This document shows positions 16,389-25,122 of a DNA stretch of 47,637 nt, piece after piece. The DNA lies in NCBI GenBank assembly GCA_003249935.1, contig QKHT01000283.1:1-47637 (forward strand). The letters run 5' to 3'. The position numbers and the translations under genes are program-made. Below the pieces are notes generated by a model. It ran no database searches. It was not told the DNA's origin and saw only the letters and a list, made by a program, of their open reading frames with translations. Every line of letters begins with the position of its first letter. The stretch's first letter is position 1. This stretch comes from Bacteroidota bacterium (lineage in GTDB: Bacteria; Bacteroidota; Bacteroidia; Bacteroidales; UBA5342).

Positions 16389-16725
16389 AACAGATGAAAT
16401 TAGATTAACCTTCTTTTTCGACTATTGTCAGTAGCCCGCAAAAATATTAAAAACCACCATTTTTACAATAAAATGGTTCCATATCATTTTTATGGCGCGG
16501 ATCTAACCGAATTTAACCAACCGGTTCATTATAAAACAAACATGAGATAAACACCCTGAAAGAAACGAAGCTAATTGGCACAGGCAGATTGATCAATTCA
16601 CATTAAATTCGCTTTAAATTACTTTAAAACCCAAGTAATTAATGCTAATTTTACCGTGCAGACACAAAATTACATTGACATGAATAGCAGGCACACCGGT
16701 TCAACCAAAAAGACATGTAAAATAT
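16389..16725. other. 337-bp divergent intergenic region
   Basis: No gene is seen between the sulfatase (minus) and the histidine kinase (plus). It is AT-rich and holds one exact GGTTCAACC at 16698-16706, followed by AAAA and ending 19 nt before the kinase ATG, and a related CCGGTTCA near 16521. Confidence 0.5.
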
Positions 16726-18756
16726 ATGAAAAGATGCATTGATAACAAAGTCGGCACAATTTTGATTCTTTGTTTAATGGCCCTTTACCTGCCGGTGCGG
16801 GCAAATCAAATTGACAGCTTAGAATTACAATTAAGCCATGCGAACGATACGCTAAAGACCAAACTACTCATTCAACTGAGTAAGGCCTATTGGACCGTGT
16901 CACCAAGTAAAGGCCTGTTATACGCCAATGAAGCCGTAAAATTTAGTGAGCAACAACAAAACCAGAATAGTAAAGCAAAAGCACTATTATATGGCGGCGT
17001 AAATGCTTGGTTTATGGGAGAGTATAGTGAAGCAATAAATTATTATCAAAAATCGCTAAGCCTATCGCGCGAAATTCACAACGACAGATTGTGTGCATAC
17101 AATTTAAACAACTTAGGTATGGTAAATACCTATTTGAAAAATTACGGGAAAGCGATAGAAAATTATACTGAATCATCACTGATTATGGGCAAAATAGGTG
17201 ACACAATAGAAGCGGCCAAAATTAAAAATAATATTGCCGAACTAAATATGCTTAATGGAGACCTTGACTTGGCGTTAAAAACACATCTGTCGGTATTGAA
17301 GACTATTGAACCATCGGACGAAAAAGTGTTTCTGATATGGCTTTACGATGATATTGGTACAGTTTACAAAAAGAAGAACGAACATCCAATGGCATTGAAA
17401 TATTTTTTTAAATCGGTGGAATTAAGCCAACGGATAGATAACAATTTGGGGAAAACCAAAACGATGAATCACATTGGCGAGATCTACTTACTGACCGGGG
17501 ATTATACAAAAGCCAAAACATTTTTTTTCGATGGACTTCATTATGCCCGACTTACAGATGCCAAAGAAAACATCAACGAAACATTCAGAAACATATCGGA
17601 ATACTTTAGTTTAACAGGAGACTACAAACAAGCACTCGACTATTACAAAAAGTACAAACAACTAAGCGATAGCATAATGGATGACAATAAAATTCGCACC
17701 ATTACAGAAATGCAAGCGAGGTATGAATTAGAGGGCAAAGAAATAGAGAATAAACTACTGCGAAAGAATGTTGAAATTGGCGAACTAAAAATAAAGAAAA
17801 ACAAAACACAGGGACTCTTTCTTATTGCTTTGTTGCTACTCACCGCATTGTTGGCCATAATTATCTATAGCCGCTTAATGATAAAAAAGAGAAAAAATGA
17901 CGAGCTTAACGAAAAAAACCGTCTCATTAATACTCAAAAAGATCAACTATCGCACACATTGGCCGAACTCACGACATTAAACAAACTCCTGTACCAACAA
18001 AAAAAGGCCATTGAAACTTCGAAAATAGAGTTGGAAACGTTAAATGCCAAACTGGCCGAAACAAATAGTACAAAGGATAAGTTTTTTACAATTATAGCAC
18101 ACGACTTAAAAGGGCCATTTAACACCATGTTGGGTTTTTCCGAAATACTGGAAGAAGAATTTGAAAACCTTGAAATGGACGAGAAAAAGCGGTGGATAAA
18201 ATCCATTCACAAGGGCTTACAAGAGACGTTCAACCTGCTCGAGAATCTACTTCAATGGGCTTCGACACAAAGGGGTACAATTAGTTTTGAACCTCAAGAG
18301 ACCGATTTGTCGGTTTTAACGGAAAACACGTGTAAGCTACTCAACCAACAAGCTTTGGATAAATCGATAAGCTTAATAAACAAGATTACGGAAAACACAA
18401 CTATTTATGCAGATTACAACATGATTTCGACCGTAATACGCAACTTAGTCACGAACGCCATTAAGTTTACAGGCAAAGGGGGCGAAGTTTTTATAGAATC
18501 CGGATTAACCCCCGACAAAAAGCAAGTTGAAATAAGGGTAAGAGATACCGGATGTGGCATTCCGAAAGAGATTCAAACCAGATTATTCAGCTTGGCGGGC
18601 AATAAATCTACACCGGGTACGCTCAATGAAAAAGGGACAGGATTGGGTCTTATTTTATGTAAGGAATTTGTCGAAAAACATCATGGTAAAATATGGATAG
18701 AAAGCGAACCCGGCAAAGGATCGTCGTTTATATTTACGATTCCGGGGAATGGATAA
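16726..18756 (+). CDS. TPR-containing membrane sensor histidine kinase (orphan)
   Basis: The 676-residue protein has an N-terminal signal or anchor region. Periplasmic TPR repeats cover about 30-340 (GEYSEAINYYQKSLSLSREI, HPMALKYFFKSVELSQ). A transmembrane helix near 365-385 (FLIALLLLTALLAIIIYSRL) is followed by a coiled coil. The kinase core carries the phosphoacceptor H459 in IIAHDLKGPFNT, the N box RNLVTNAIKFT, then DTGCGIP and GTGLGLILCKEFVEKHHGKI. There is no receiver domain and no neighbouring response regulator, so its partner lies elsewhere. TPR kinases of this form are common in Bacteroidota. The signal and targets are unknown. Confidence 0.9.
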   Translation: MKRCIDNKVGTILILCLMALYLPVRANQIDSLELQLSHANDTLKTKLLIQLSKAYWTVSPSKGLLYANEAVKFSEQQQNQNSKAKALLYGGVNAWFMGEYSEAINYYQKSLSLSREIHNDRLCAYNLNNLGMVNTYLKNYGKAIENYTESSLIMGKIGDTIEAAKIKNNIAELNMLNGDLDLALKTHLSVLKTIEPSDEKVFLIWLYDDIGTVYKKKNEHPMALKYFFKSVELSQRIDNNLGKTKTMNHIGEIYLLTGDYTKAKTFFFDGLHYARLTDAKENINETFRNISEYFSLTGDYKQALDYYKKYKQLSDSIMDDNKIRTITEMQARYELEGKEIENKLLRKNVEIGELKIKKNKTQGLFLIALLLLTALLAIIIYSRLMIKKRKNDELNEKNRLINTQKDQLSHTLAELTTLNKLLYQQKKAIETSKIELETLNAKLAETNSTKDKFFTIIAHDLKGPFNTMLGFSEILEEEFENLEMDEKKRWIKSIHKGLQETFNLLENLLQWASTQRGTISFEPQETDLSVLTENTCKLLNQQALDKSISLINKITENTTIYADYNMISTVIRNLVTNAIKFTGKGGEVFIESGLTPDKKQVEIRVRDTGCGIPKEIQTRLFSLAGNKSTPGTLNEKGTGLGLILCKEFVEKHHGKIWIESEPGKGSSFIFTIPGNG

Positions 18757-18873
18757 GAAATCGGTCGTACAACCCCATTCTATCCATGGTTTTTAAGGTG
18801 CAGTTAAAAGCCACATTCATAGTTTAAAAGTGCCTGACTCTAAAGCAAGTGGTTCAACCGAAAATGAAAGTAA

Positions 18874-18904
18874 TTTGAACAGTAAAAATATGATTATATC
18901 TTTG
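18874..18904 (+). promoter_or_regulatory. Complete Bacteroidota promoter for the DUF2750 gene
   Basis: TTTG (18874-18877), a 19-nt spacer and TATCTTTG (18897-18904) match TTTG-N19-TAnnTTTG exactly. Transcription should begin near 18911, leaving a leader of about 68 nt. A GGTTCAACC word at 18851-18859 lies 14 nt upstream of the -33 element. Confidence 0.75.
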
Positions 18905-18978
18905 TGCACCGGCGGTTAATGTCGTTGGCCGATACCCGGGGAATGGACATCGGGAAAACAGGATATAAATAAAACACC

Positions 18979-19431
18979 ATGATAGAGGAATCAATTGTCA
19001 TTAAACAAAATCACGAGAAATTCGTGCGCAGCATTTGCGAAACCGGCACCGTATGGGCACTTGAGAATAAAGATGGTTTAGCCACATCGAATTCCGACGA
19101 ATTTGAAGACGAAGAAGGAAATCCGGTGTTATTGTTCTGTTTTTGGGCCGATAAGGCACTTGCGACGAGTTGTATTACGGGCGAATGGCATGATTACAAA
19201 CCAATAGAAATTCCGCTAAACACCTTTATTGAAAACTGGTGTATCGGGTTGTACAATGAAGGCTATTTAATTGGCTCGAACTTCGACCAAAACATGTTTG
19301 GTTTTGAGGTCGATCCTTTGGCGTTAATAGTGGCTATAAGCAACGAACTTAAACAGCAAAACAGAGAGATTAAGCTGCATCAATACAAAAATATGGCTGA
19401 GCTGGTAGAAGAGATAGAGAAATACGCTTGA
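18979..19431 (+). CDS. DUF2750 domain-containing protein
   Basis: A 150-residue cytoplasmic protein. Residues about 10-110 match the DUF2750 pattern: an initial FVRSICETGTVWALENKDG, then the tryptophan-rich FCFWADKALA and GEWHDYKPIEIPLNTFIENW (DUF2750's conserved W-x-x-x-x-x-A and geW-y-P-x-x-I-x-L-x-x-F). The family's function is unknown; members often sit near immunity-like or stress genes. It has its own well-formed promoter and is separated by 145 bp from the ATPase gene that follows. The short region after it contains a run of eight or more G residues near 19436. Confidence 0.8.
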   Translation: MIEESIVIKQNHEKFVRSICETGTVWALENKDGLATSNSDEFEDEEGNPVLLFCFWADKALATSCITGEWHDYKPIEIPLNTFIENWCIGLYNEGYLIGSNFDQNMFGFEVDPLALIVAISNELKQQNREIKLHQYKNMAELVEEIEKYA

Positions 19432-19576
19432 ATATCGGGGGGGGTGAGCCAATTTTCATGTTAAGGAATGCAATAATCACTACGAAAAAATAGAGCTTGC
19501 AAGCCCGGTTAGAAGTTTTAAACAAAAAGAAAATACAAATAAATTATTAAATTTGGTTTTTTCAAAAACGGCATAT

Positions 19577-20653
19577 ATGATAAATTCGATCACAATAAAG
19601 AACTTTATGGCTCATTCTGATTTGAACCTTAATAATATACCTGCAATAAATATGATTATTGGCAAAAACGATACTGGAAAAACCGGGTTATTGAAATTAT
19701 TATATGCAACAGTAAAATCAATCGAAATATTTAGTTTAAAAGCAAAGTCATCAGACGTTGCCTTTAAAAAGGAACTTGCAGATAAACTATTTGACACATT
19801 TATGCCCCGAAAAAATGGATTAGGAGATTTAGTTCAAAAAGGGAGTAAAGAAAAACTGGAAGTAAACATTACCGTAATTGGCAACAATGGAAAATATGAC
19901 CAATCAATTTATTACTCATTTGGCGACAGAACAGAAAAAACTGTATCGTCGTGTGTTGAACACGTTAAACCGTTACCAGACCATTCAATTAACGCTTTAT
20001 TTGTGCCGGCAAAAGAGGTTCTTACCGCATTTTCTGACATACGAAACATACGGGATAACTTTTATGGTGTTGGTTTTGATGATACGTATCTTGATTTGAT
20101 TAAGGCGTTAGATTTACCTACCACAAAAGGAAGAGTTGCCGATGAATTAAGTTTGGTGAATAAAAATTTAGAGGATTTATTCGAAGGAAAAATTGAACAA
20201 ACCGGACAAAAAGAACAACCGTTTATCTTTAAAAAGGGAAATCAACAATTTGCAATGCAGCAAACAGCAGAAGGAATAAAAAAAATAGGAATCCTTACAA
20301 CATTAATTACAAACAGACAAATTGGCAAAGGAACTATTCTATTTATGGATGAACCGGAAACAGCTTTGCACCCCGATGCCGTAAGACAAATGGTGGAAAT
20401 GTTAGTTGCAATGAGTAGGGCTGGTATCCAAATCTTTATTGCTACACACAGCTACTTTGTAATTAAGCAAATGGCAAATTGTGCAAAAAGAGACCAGCTA
20501 AATATTTCATGTTGGAGTCTTTCGAAGGAAAATGGGAAATTGGTAAACAATACATTTCAGAATTTAATTGATGGTGTTTTACCCTCAAATACAATAATTG
20601 ATGAGGCGATAAGAATGTATGATCAGGAAATTGATATAGATCTAAACCTATAA
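19577..20653 (+). CDS. AAA/OLD-like ATPase (ABC-type ATPase fold)
   Basis: The 358-residue protein carries Walker A G29-K-N-D-T-G-K35-T36 directly after the short N-terminal strand typical of AAA_15/AAA_21 and OLD-family ATPases (ITIKNFMAHSDLNL). Walker B is FMDEPETALHPD (D258, E259), and H291 lies in IATHSYF, the switch histidine. The start is the ATG at 19577; an upstream TTG would add eight residues with no supporting feature. Five nucleotides separate it from the next gene, so the two form an operon. It lacks a Toprim domain, unlike true OLD nucleases, so the nuclease function, if any, must be in the partner. Anti-phage defence is a reasonable but unproven role. DNA here is AT-richer than its neighbours. 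Confidence 0.82.
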   Translation: MINSITIKNFMAHSDLNLNNIPAINMIIGKNDTGKTGLLKLLYATVKSIEIFSLKAKSSDVAFKKELADKLFDTFMPRKNGLGDLVQKGSKEKLEVNITVIGNNGKYDQSIYYSFGDRTEKTVSSCVEHVKPLPDHSINALFVPAKEVLTAFSDIRNIRDNFYGVGFDDTYLDLIKALDLPTTKGRVADELSLVNKNLEDLFEGKIEQTGQKEQPFIFKKGNQQFAMQQTAEGIKKIGILTTLITNRQIGKGTILFMDEPETALHPDAVRQMVEMLVAMSRAGIQIFIATHSYFVIKQMANCAKRDQLNISCWSLSKENGKLVNNTFQNLIDGVLPSNTIIDEAIRMYDQEIDIDLNL

Positions 20654-20658
20654 AAGCA

Positions 20659-21162
20659 ATGGCAATTTCTGAAAGTTCAATTATACTTGATTTCCCGGAC
20701 GGTAATTATTTTAGATTTCAGGACTGTAATGGATACAAAGCCATTCAAAACCATTTTAAAGAAATGGATGCGTGTTGGTTTGACCAATCAGTTAATATAT
20801 TATACATCATAGAACTAAAAGATTGGACAATAGCTAATTTGACAGATAGACAATACTCAGATAAACGGATTTGGGATTTAGTTAAAAAATCAGTTGATAG
20901 TGTTTGTATGTTTATGTCCATTCTACTCGGTAAGCCACATTCTGCATCTATACAATTTTGTTCACCATTTTCTATTTCTGCAACGACAAAAATAAAACTA
21001 CTTTCAATTGTAAATTGCAAAAATTCAGATATTACTTATATTTCGGCCATAAATACTGAATACAAATCCAGATTCAATGCCTATGCAAAACTCTTTGATA
21101 TTGATTCATTTTTAGTATTAACTAAAGAAAAAGCCTGTCAAAGATTCAACTGGATATTATAA
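20659..21162 (+). CDS. Unknown partner of the ATPase with a possible PD-(D/E)xK site
   Basis: A 167-residue protein that I do not recognise. The segment D37-A-C-W-F-D42 followed by ILYII-E52-L-K54 fits the D-X(9-14)-(E/D)-x-K arrangement of PD-(D/E)xK nucleases, with a hydrophobic strand before E-x-K. The rest is mixed alpha/beta with no membrane segments or signal peptide. It is translated from an ATG 5 nt after the ATPase stop, so the pair is probably a single functional unit, like other ATPase-plus-effector systems. The nuclease assignment rests only on the short motif and could be chance. Confidence 0.6.
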   Translation: MAISESSIILDFPDGNYFRFQDCNGYKAIQNHFKEMDACWFDQSVNILYIIELKDWTIANLTDRQYSDKRIWDLVKKSVDSVCMFMSILLGKPHSASIQFCSPFSISATTKIKLLSIVNCKNSDITYISAINTEYKSRFNAYAKLFDIDSFLVLTKEKACQRFNWIL

Positions 21163-21219
21163 AATAAAGAAATTATGTTCAGAAGAAATTATAACAAAAA
21201 AGACGCAATTTTCTCAACA

Positions 21220-21684
21220 CTAAGAGTTTCCCAGCTCGGCCATAAAATCTAAAACAAAGAGTTTGGCATTAGCATCTAACAGTCGAAAGCCCGAGGCCGA
21301 CAAATTGTACACGCCGCCATTCGATGCCACCATCAGTGCTTTTACCTCCTGTTGCAATACCGTGTAGAGTTGGTGGTGATGAGGTTCCGATTCGCGACGT
21401 AGCACAAGGGCTTGCATTTTTTTGCGTTCTTCGACTAATCGGTATTCAGGGTAATTCAAATCTTTGTCGATAACCGATTCGGTGACATTAAGCAGATGGT
21501 TGGCATAAATTTCAACAATTTCGACAAATTGGGTATTCGATGAAAAACCAGCCACATGGTTTTCGATAATTCCACCAATGCGAAGGTTAAAACCTGAACG
21601 AAACAGTTTGCGAGCGGCATCCATTTTATCGAACGCCTCAAATATTTCGGTTATTTTTCTTTGCTTATCGAACGAATCCATCAT
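21220..21684 (-). CDS. Conserved hypothetical cytoplasmic protein
   Basis: 154 residues, not recognised. It is predicted soluble and largely helical (RKITEIFEAFDKMDAARKLF, NVTESVIDKDLNYPEYRLVE), with a HHH cluster (SEPHHHQLYTVL) and a C-terminal GGVYNLSASGFRLLDANAKL segment. Codon use looks like the flanking genes. It converges with the ATPase/partner operon: its stop (21220) lies 58 nt past the end of that operon. Whether it belongs to the accessory block is unclear. Confidence 0.6.
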   Translation of the reverse strand: MMDSFDKQRKITEIFEAFDKMDAARKLFRSGFNLRIGGIIENHVAGFSSNTQFVEIVEIYANHLLNVTESVIDKDLNYPEYRLVEERKKMQALVLRRESEPHHHQLYTVLQQEVKALMVASNGGVYNLSASGFRLLDANAKLFVLDFMAELGNS

Positions 21685-21785
21685 TGTTTTACTTTACCTG
21701 ATAACAACCGTATTGCACAAAATGTTTCGAAGGTTTAGACCACAGGACTAGTTCACAACACCTTATACCACGACAATTATAAACG

Positions 21786-21833
21786 AAATAAGGCACAAAA
21801 GCACGCATTACTTCGTGTTTTTGCACCTTATTT
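21786..21833 (-). terminator. Terminator-like inverted repeat after the second sulfatase
   Basis: AAATAAGG at 21786 with the following CACAAAAGCACG forms a 20-bp near-perfect inverted repeat with CGTGTTTTTGCACCTTATTT. Two mismatches and one G-U pair are present. It is downstream of the minus-strand sulfatase stop at 21895 and is followed on that strand by a short T-rich stretch. Confidence 0.6.
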
Positions 21834-21894
21834 TTGCATTATAACTGTTGGAAGTATGGTTTTACTTACAGAACCACATTCGTTCAATGTCCAC

Positions 21895-23304
21895 TTATTT
21901 TACCGATTTATCGCCTCGTGTGGATGCATCCATAATGGCTTTACGCGCTTCCACCCCCTCTTTTACATGCGGCATATGGTCATCGGTCCAAATGCCGTTA
22001 ATGGTTTTTTTCGACCATTCGGCATATAACCCTTTCAATTCGGCCACTTTATCGGGCATTGTACTCACCAGATTATGATGTTCGTACGGGTCGGCCTCAA
22101 TATCGAACAAGTACAACTCACTTGGGCGGTAGGCTTCGTTAACTAATTTATACTTACCATCGAGCACGGCATAGCCAGCACCATCGGAGTAACGCCAGTA
22201 CATTGGCGCGCGTTTGGCCGATTTGTGACTATTGAGCAAAGGCAAAAGATTTACCCCATCGAGCGATTGTGGATTTGGATGTTTTATACCCGTTGCGGCA
22301 AGAATCGTTGGAAAAATATCGTAGGCAATCATTGCATTTTTGTAGGTGCTACCCCCTTTAATTTTTGCGGGCCACGATATTAAAAATGGTACCCTGATAC
22401 CCCCTTCGAACAAATTACCTTTCATACCCCGGAACGGCAAACTCGAAGCACCGCTACCATGTCCGCCATTATCGCTTAAAAACACAATAATGGTATTATC
22501 GTAGGCACCCGTTTCCTTTAATTTGTCAACGACCTTGCCAATGCCTGCATCCATACCAACCACCATGGCCGCATAAGCCGCGCGGGTTCCATTTTCAATA
22601 AACTCAACCATATTGGCATACTGCTTTGTATTTTGTATCGGTGCATGAGGTGCGTTATAAGCCAGATACATAAAAAACGGTTTATCCTGCTTGCTGTAAT
22701 TACCAATATAGTTTACGGCTTCTTTCGAAAAATCGTCGGTAAGATAGGTTAGCGACTGCTGCGATACAGGCACACCATTGCGCAATATCCCCATAATAGG
22801 CGCATTATTACCTAAGGTTCCCCAATAATTAAAACCACCGCCGGTAAAACCAAACCAATCGTCGAAACCACGGCTCGTAGGCCAAAACTTTTGGGCATTT
22901 CCAAGGTGCCACTTGCCAATTGCGCAGGTTTTGTAACCATTGGCATGCAAAAGCTCGGGCATGAGCAGTTGGTTTAAAGGCAAACCTACGTTAGAGTCTT
23001 CGTTTTCGGGCGTATTTTCGGGGTTACATTCGTGACCGAAGAAGTGGATATTCCGACCAGATAGCAATCCGGCTCTACTGGGACTGCAATAGGGGTGCGA
23101 CACATAACCATGCGAAAATACCACGCCCGATTTTGCCAATTGGTCGAGATTAGGGGTAGGAATATCGGTACATCCGTTAAATCCCACATCGCCCCACCCT
23201 TGGTCGTCGGACACAATGAGCAATACATTGGGTCTTTGAGTTGCAAACACTGGTGCCGATGACACAGCACACAATAACAAACCTTTTTTAATTGATATAT
23301 GCAT
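21895..23304 (-). CDS. Secreted S1-family sulfatase (arylsulfatase A-like)
   Basis: The 469 residues begin with a signal peptide (MHISIKKGLLLCAVSSAPVF). The sulfatase core is RPNVLLIVSDDQGWGDVGF, then C73 in C-S-P-S-R, the formylglycine site, then GKWHLGNAQK and VFLSDNGGHGSGAS. The latter segments are the usual metal and sulfate-binding loops. It is clearly different from the sulfatase at 14805, so the two probably act on different positions or linkages. The gene is single, with a GGTTCAACC word on its coding strand at 23320-23328, ending 15 nt before the ATG. The specific substrate is not assigned. Confidence 0.92.
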   Translation of the reverse strand: MHISIKKGLLLCAVSSAPVFATQRPNVLLIVSDDQGWGDVGFNGCTDIPTPNLDQLAKSGVVFSHGYVSHPYCSPSRAGLLSGRNIHFFGHECNPENTPENEDSNVGLPLNQLLMPELLHANGYKTCAIGKWHLGNAQKFWPTSRGFDDWFGFTGGGFNYWGTLGNNAPIMGILRNGVPVSQQSLTYLTDDFSKEAVNYIGNYSKQDKPFFMYLAYNAPHAPIQNTKQYANMVEFIENGTRAAYAAMVVGMDAGIGKVVDKLKETGAYDNTIIVFLSDNGGHGSGASSLPFRGMKGNLFEGGIRVPFLISWPAKIKGGSTYKNAMIAYDIFPTILAATGIKHPNPQSLDGVNLLPLLNSHKSAKRAPMYWRYSDGAGYAVLDGKYKLVNEAYRPSELYLFDIEADPYEHHNLVSTMPDKVAELKGLYAEWSKKTINGIWTDDHMPHVKEGVEARKAIMDASTRGDKSVK

Positions 23305-23665
23305 AATATATAGTATTTTGGTTGAACCGGTTGCACTGCCATTGGTTATAAGTGATTGAATGTACAGTAAACGGTTCGGCCATTATAAACAAAAGCGTGA
23401 TTGTAAATATTGAAATAAATTAAACATAAGACGAGGTGAAATTGAAGGTTAAAGCGGTGGTAAATTATTTTCGGTAAAAAAAATTCAATCGTTGCACGCC
23501 TTTAATTCCTGTATAAAAGCTATACCCGGGGGTTCAACCAAATAAAACAGAAGTTTTCGCATGATCGTATTCCCTATTCGGTAATAAATGTGCTATAATC
23601 CGTAACAGATCGATACGCTGAGGGGTAAAACAACCTACCTTTGCAGCAGACAAAAGAGCAATAAT
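23305..23665. other. 361-bp divergent intergenic region
   Basis: No gene is seen between the sulfatase and the SDR gene. It holds two exact GGTTCAACC words in opposite orientations (23320-23328 minus and 23531-23539 plus) and the -7 element at 23636. Confidence 0.5.
23636..23643 (+). promoter_or_regulatory. Predicted -7 element for the SDR gene
   Basis: TACCTTTG matches TAnnTTTG and lies 22 nt before the ATG at 23666, leaving a very short leader. No strong -33 TTTG is seen. Confidence 0.45.
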
Positions 23666-24445
23666 ATGAAGACCACCGCATTAATTACCGGCGCATCGTC
23701 GGGCATAGGCAAAGAATTGGCAAAAATACATGCCGAAAACGGAGGCGATTTAATCATCGTGGCCCGTAACCAAAGCAGCCTTGTGGAATTAAAACACGAA
23801 CTCGAAGCAAAACATGGCGTTAAAGTTATGGTAATTGTGAAAGACCTTGAACAACCCACTGCACCCAAAGCGATTTACGACACGGTTAAAGCCGCAGGCG
23901 TTACGGTCGATTATTTGATTAACAATGCCGGTTTTGGTGGCGTGGGCAAGTTTGCAGAGCGCGACAGAGCCCAGGATTTGGCCATGATACAGCTTAATGT
24001 GGTTGCACTTACCGACCTCACCCGCTTGTTTTTGACCGACATGGTTGAGCAAAAAAAAGGTAAAATACTTAATGTATCGTCCACCGCCTCGCTAATGGCC
24101 GGACCGCTGCAAGCCGTTTATTTTGCCACTAAAGCATACGTTACATCCTTTAGCAACGCCATTGCGCAGGAATTATCGGATACCAACATTACCGTAACGA
24201 CCCTGTTGCCGGGTGCTACCGAAACCGAATTCGGCAAAATTTCGGGCATGGACAAAACCGACATGTTTAAAACCACAGCCAGTGCCCGTAAGGTAGCTTT
24301 GGATGGATATAATGGTATGATGAAAGGCGAACTCAATGTAATTACAGGAATTACCACCGGACAAAAAATACTCATGGCCATGATTCCTTTTTTGCCGCAA
24401 CGCCTTAAACTAAAAATGGTGTACGATATGCAGAAGACGAAGTAA
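23666..24445 (+). CDS. Short-chain dehydrogenase/reductase (DltE-like)
   Basis: The 259-residue protein shows the NAD(P)-binding motif TGASSGIG, then NNAGFGG, and the catalytic serine followed by Y-F-A-T-K (the YxxxK-type pair, in SSTASLMAGPLQAVYFATKA). The length is that of a classical SDR. Sequence order and TGATETEF resemble DltE/YqjQ-type oxidoreductases whose substrates are mostly unknown. It is a single gene with no operon partner. The substrate is not inferred. Confidence 0.88.
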   Translation: MKTTALITGASSGIGKELAKIHAENGGDLIIVARNQSSLVELKHELEAKHGVKVMVIVKDLEQPTAPKAIYDTVKAAGVTVDYLINNAGFGGVGKFAERDRAQDLAMIQLNVVALTDLTRLFLTDMVEQKKGKILNVSSTASLMAGPLQAVYFATKAYVTSFSNAIAQELSDTNITVTTLLPGATETEFGKISGMDKTDMFKTTASARKVALDGYNGMMKGELNVITGITTGQKILMAMIPFLPQRLKLKMVYDMQKTK

Positions 24446-24453
24446 GAAGGATT

Positions 24454-24477
24454 TGGAGATGTGGAGATGTGGAGATG
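24454..24477. repeat. Triple 8-bp direct repeat
   Basis: TGGAGATG occurs three times without interruption directly after the SDR gene. Confidence 0.85.
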
Positions 24478-24630
24478 TGTGCCGAAGGCATCCATTCGGG
24501 AGAGTTGTGGGGATAATGACAATAAAGGTTCTTAAGCACCAAGATGTAAAATACTGCAAATTAATTTCAGGCGGATTCAGGGATTTCAAATCGATCATTA
24601 AACGTATTTGTCCAAAATTACACAGGGAAC

Positions 24631-24918
24631 GCTGCCATTCGTTCGCCGAGGCAAAAATTGCAGCTAAGCATGCCGCCATTCGTTCGCCGAGGCAAAAATT
24701 GCAGCTAAGTACGCCGCCATTCGATCGCCGAGGCAAAAATTGCAGCTAAGCATGCCGCCATTCGATCGCCGAGGCAAAAATTGCAGCTAAGCATGCCGCC
24801 ATTCGTTTGCGGCAACAAAAATTACAGCTAAGCATGCCGCCATTCGATCGCCGGGACAAAAATTGCAGCTAAGCATGCCGCCATTCGTTCGCCGAAGCAA
24901 AAATTGCAGCTAACGCAT
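24631..24918. repeat. Seven tandem 41-bp repeats
   Basis: Units start with GCCGCCATTCG and contain GCAAAAATTGCAGCTAA; each is 41 bp, and seven follow one another with small changes (GATCGCCGAGG vs GTTCGCCGAGG, one unit with GTTTGCGGCAAC). The last ends in TAACGCAT with one extra base. Because 41 is not a multiple of three, no peptide repeat is encoded. GCAAAAATTGC within each unit is a small palindrome, so each unit could form or be bound as a symmetric site. Confidence 0.93.
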
Positions 24919-25072
24919 CAATAAGAACTTTTACTTTTAAAAAATGGAAATGAATTTCTGTTGTTGGACCAACTTCAAAATCGAATCGTACGCGAATTAA
25001 CCGGCATTTGCGAAGGCACGAGCCGCAATTATGTGTAAAGGGTTGTTGTTTGCGAATTTTATTGTCGAAATT

Positions 25073-25115
25073 TTTGTTTTTACAAAAATATATTTAGATA
25101 TTTGTCTAAATATCT
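25073..25115 (+). promoter_or_regulatory. Promoter and overlapping palindromic operator of the SdpR/SdpI-like pair
   Basis: TTTG at 25073-25076 with a 20-nt spacer to GATATTTG (25097-25104, one mismatch to TAnnTTTG) forms a promoter. The perfect 8-bp inverted repeat TATTTAGA (25091-25098) and TCTAAATA (25105-25112), with a 6-nt centre, covers the -7 element; the repeat extends to about 25088-25115 with one mismatch. An ArsR-type dimer bound here would block transcription of its own gene, so autorepression is expected. Confidence 0.6.
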
Positions 25116-25122
25116 AACACAA

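Larger units (their letters stand above)
24446..25090. other. 645-bp non-coding region with two kinds of short repeat
   Basis: It contains three copies of TGGAGATG (24454-24477), the 41-bp array at 24631-24918, and AT-rich DNA leading to the ArsR-type promoter. Spurious ORFs over the array are repeats read in shifting frames and are not called. A coding-like stretch at about 24965-25038 (LLDQLQNRIVRELTGICEG in frame, then a stop) could be a gene remnant but has no start. Confidence 0.5.

Noticed and set aside
19430-19450. G-run near 19436 as a G-quadruplex or phase-variable tract
   Set aside because: It is a single run of about eight or nine G without further G-tracts and is not inside a gene or clear promoter.
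24410-24749. ORFs on both strands over the 41-bp repeats
   Set aside because: They are repeats read in different frames (41 is not a multiple of 3), with no start context and no domain.
24631-24918. CRISPR array
   Set aside because: Units are contiguous 41-bp repeats with no unique spacers, and there are no cas genes in the window.
24940-25038. Gene remnant ending at about 25038
   Set aside because: A coding-like frame of about 37 codons exists, but it has no start codon, no family match and sits between repeats; too little to call.
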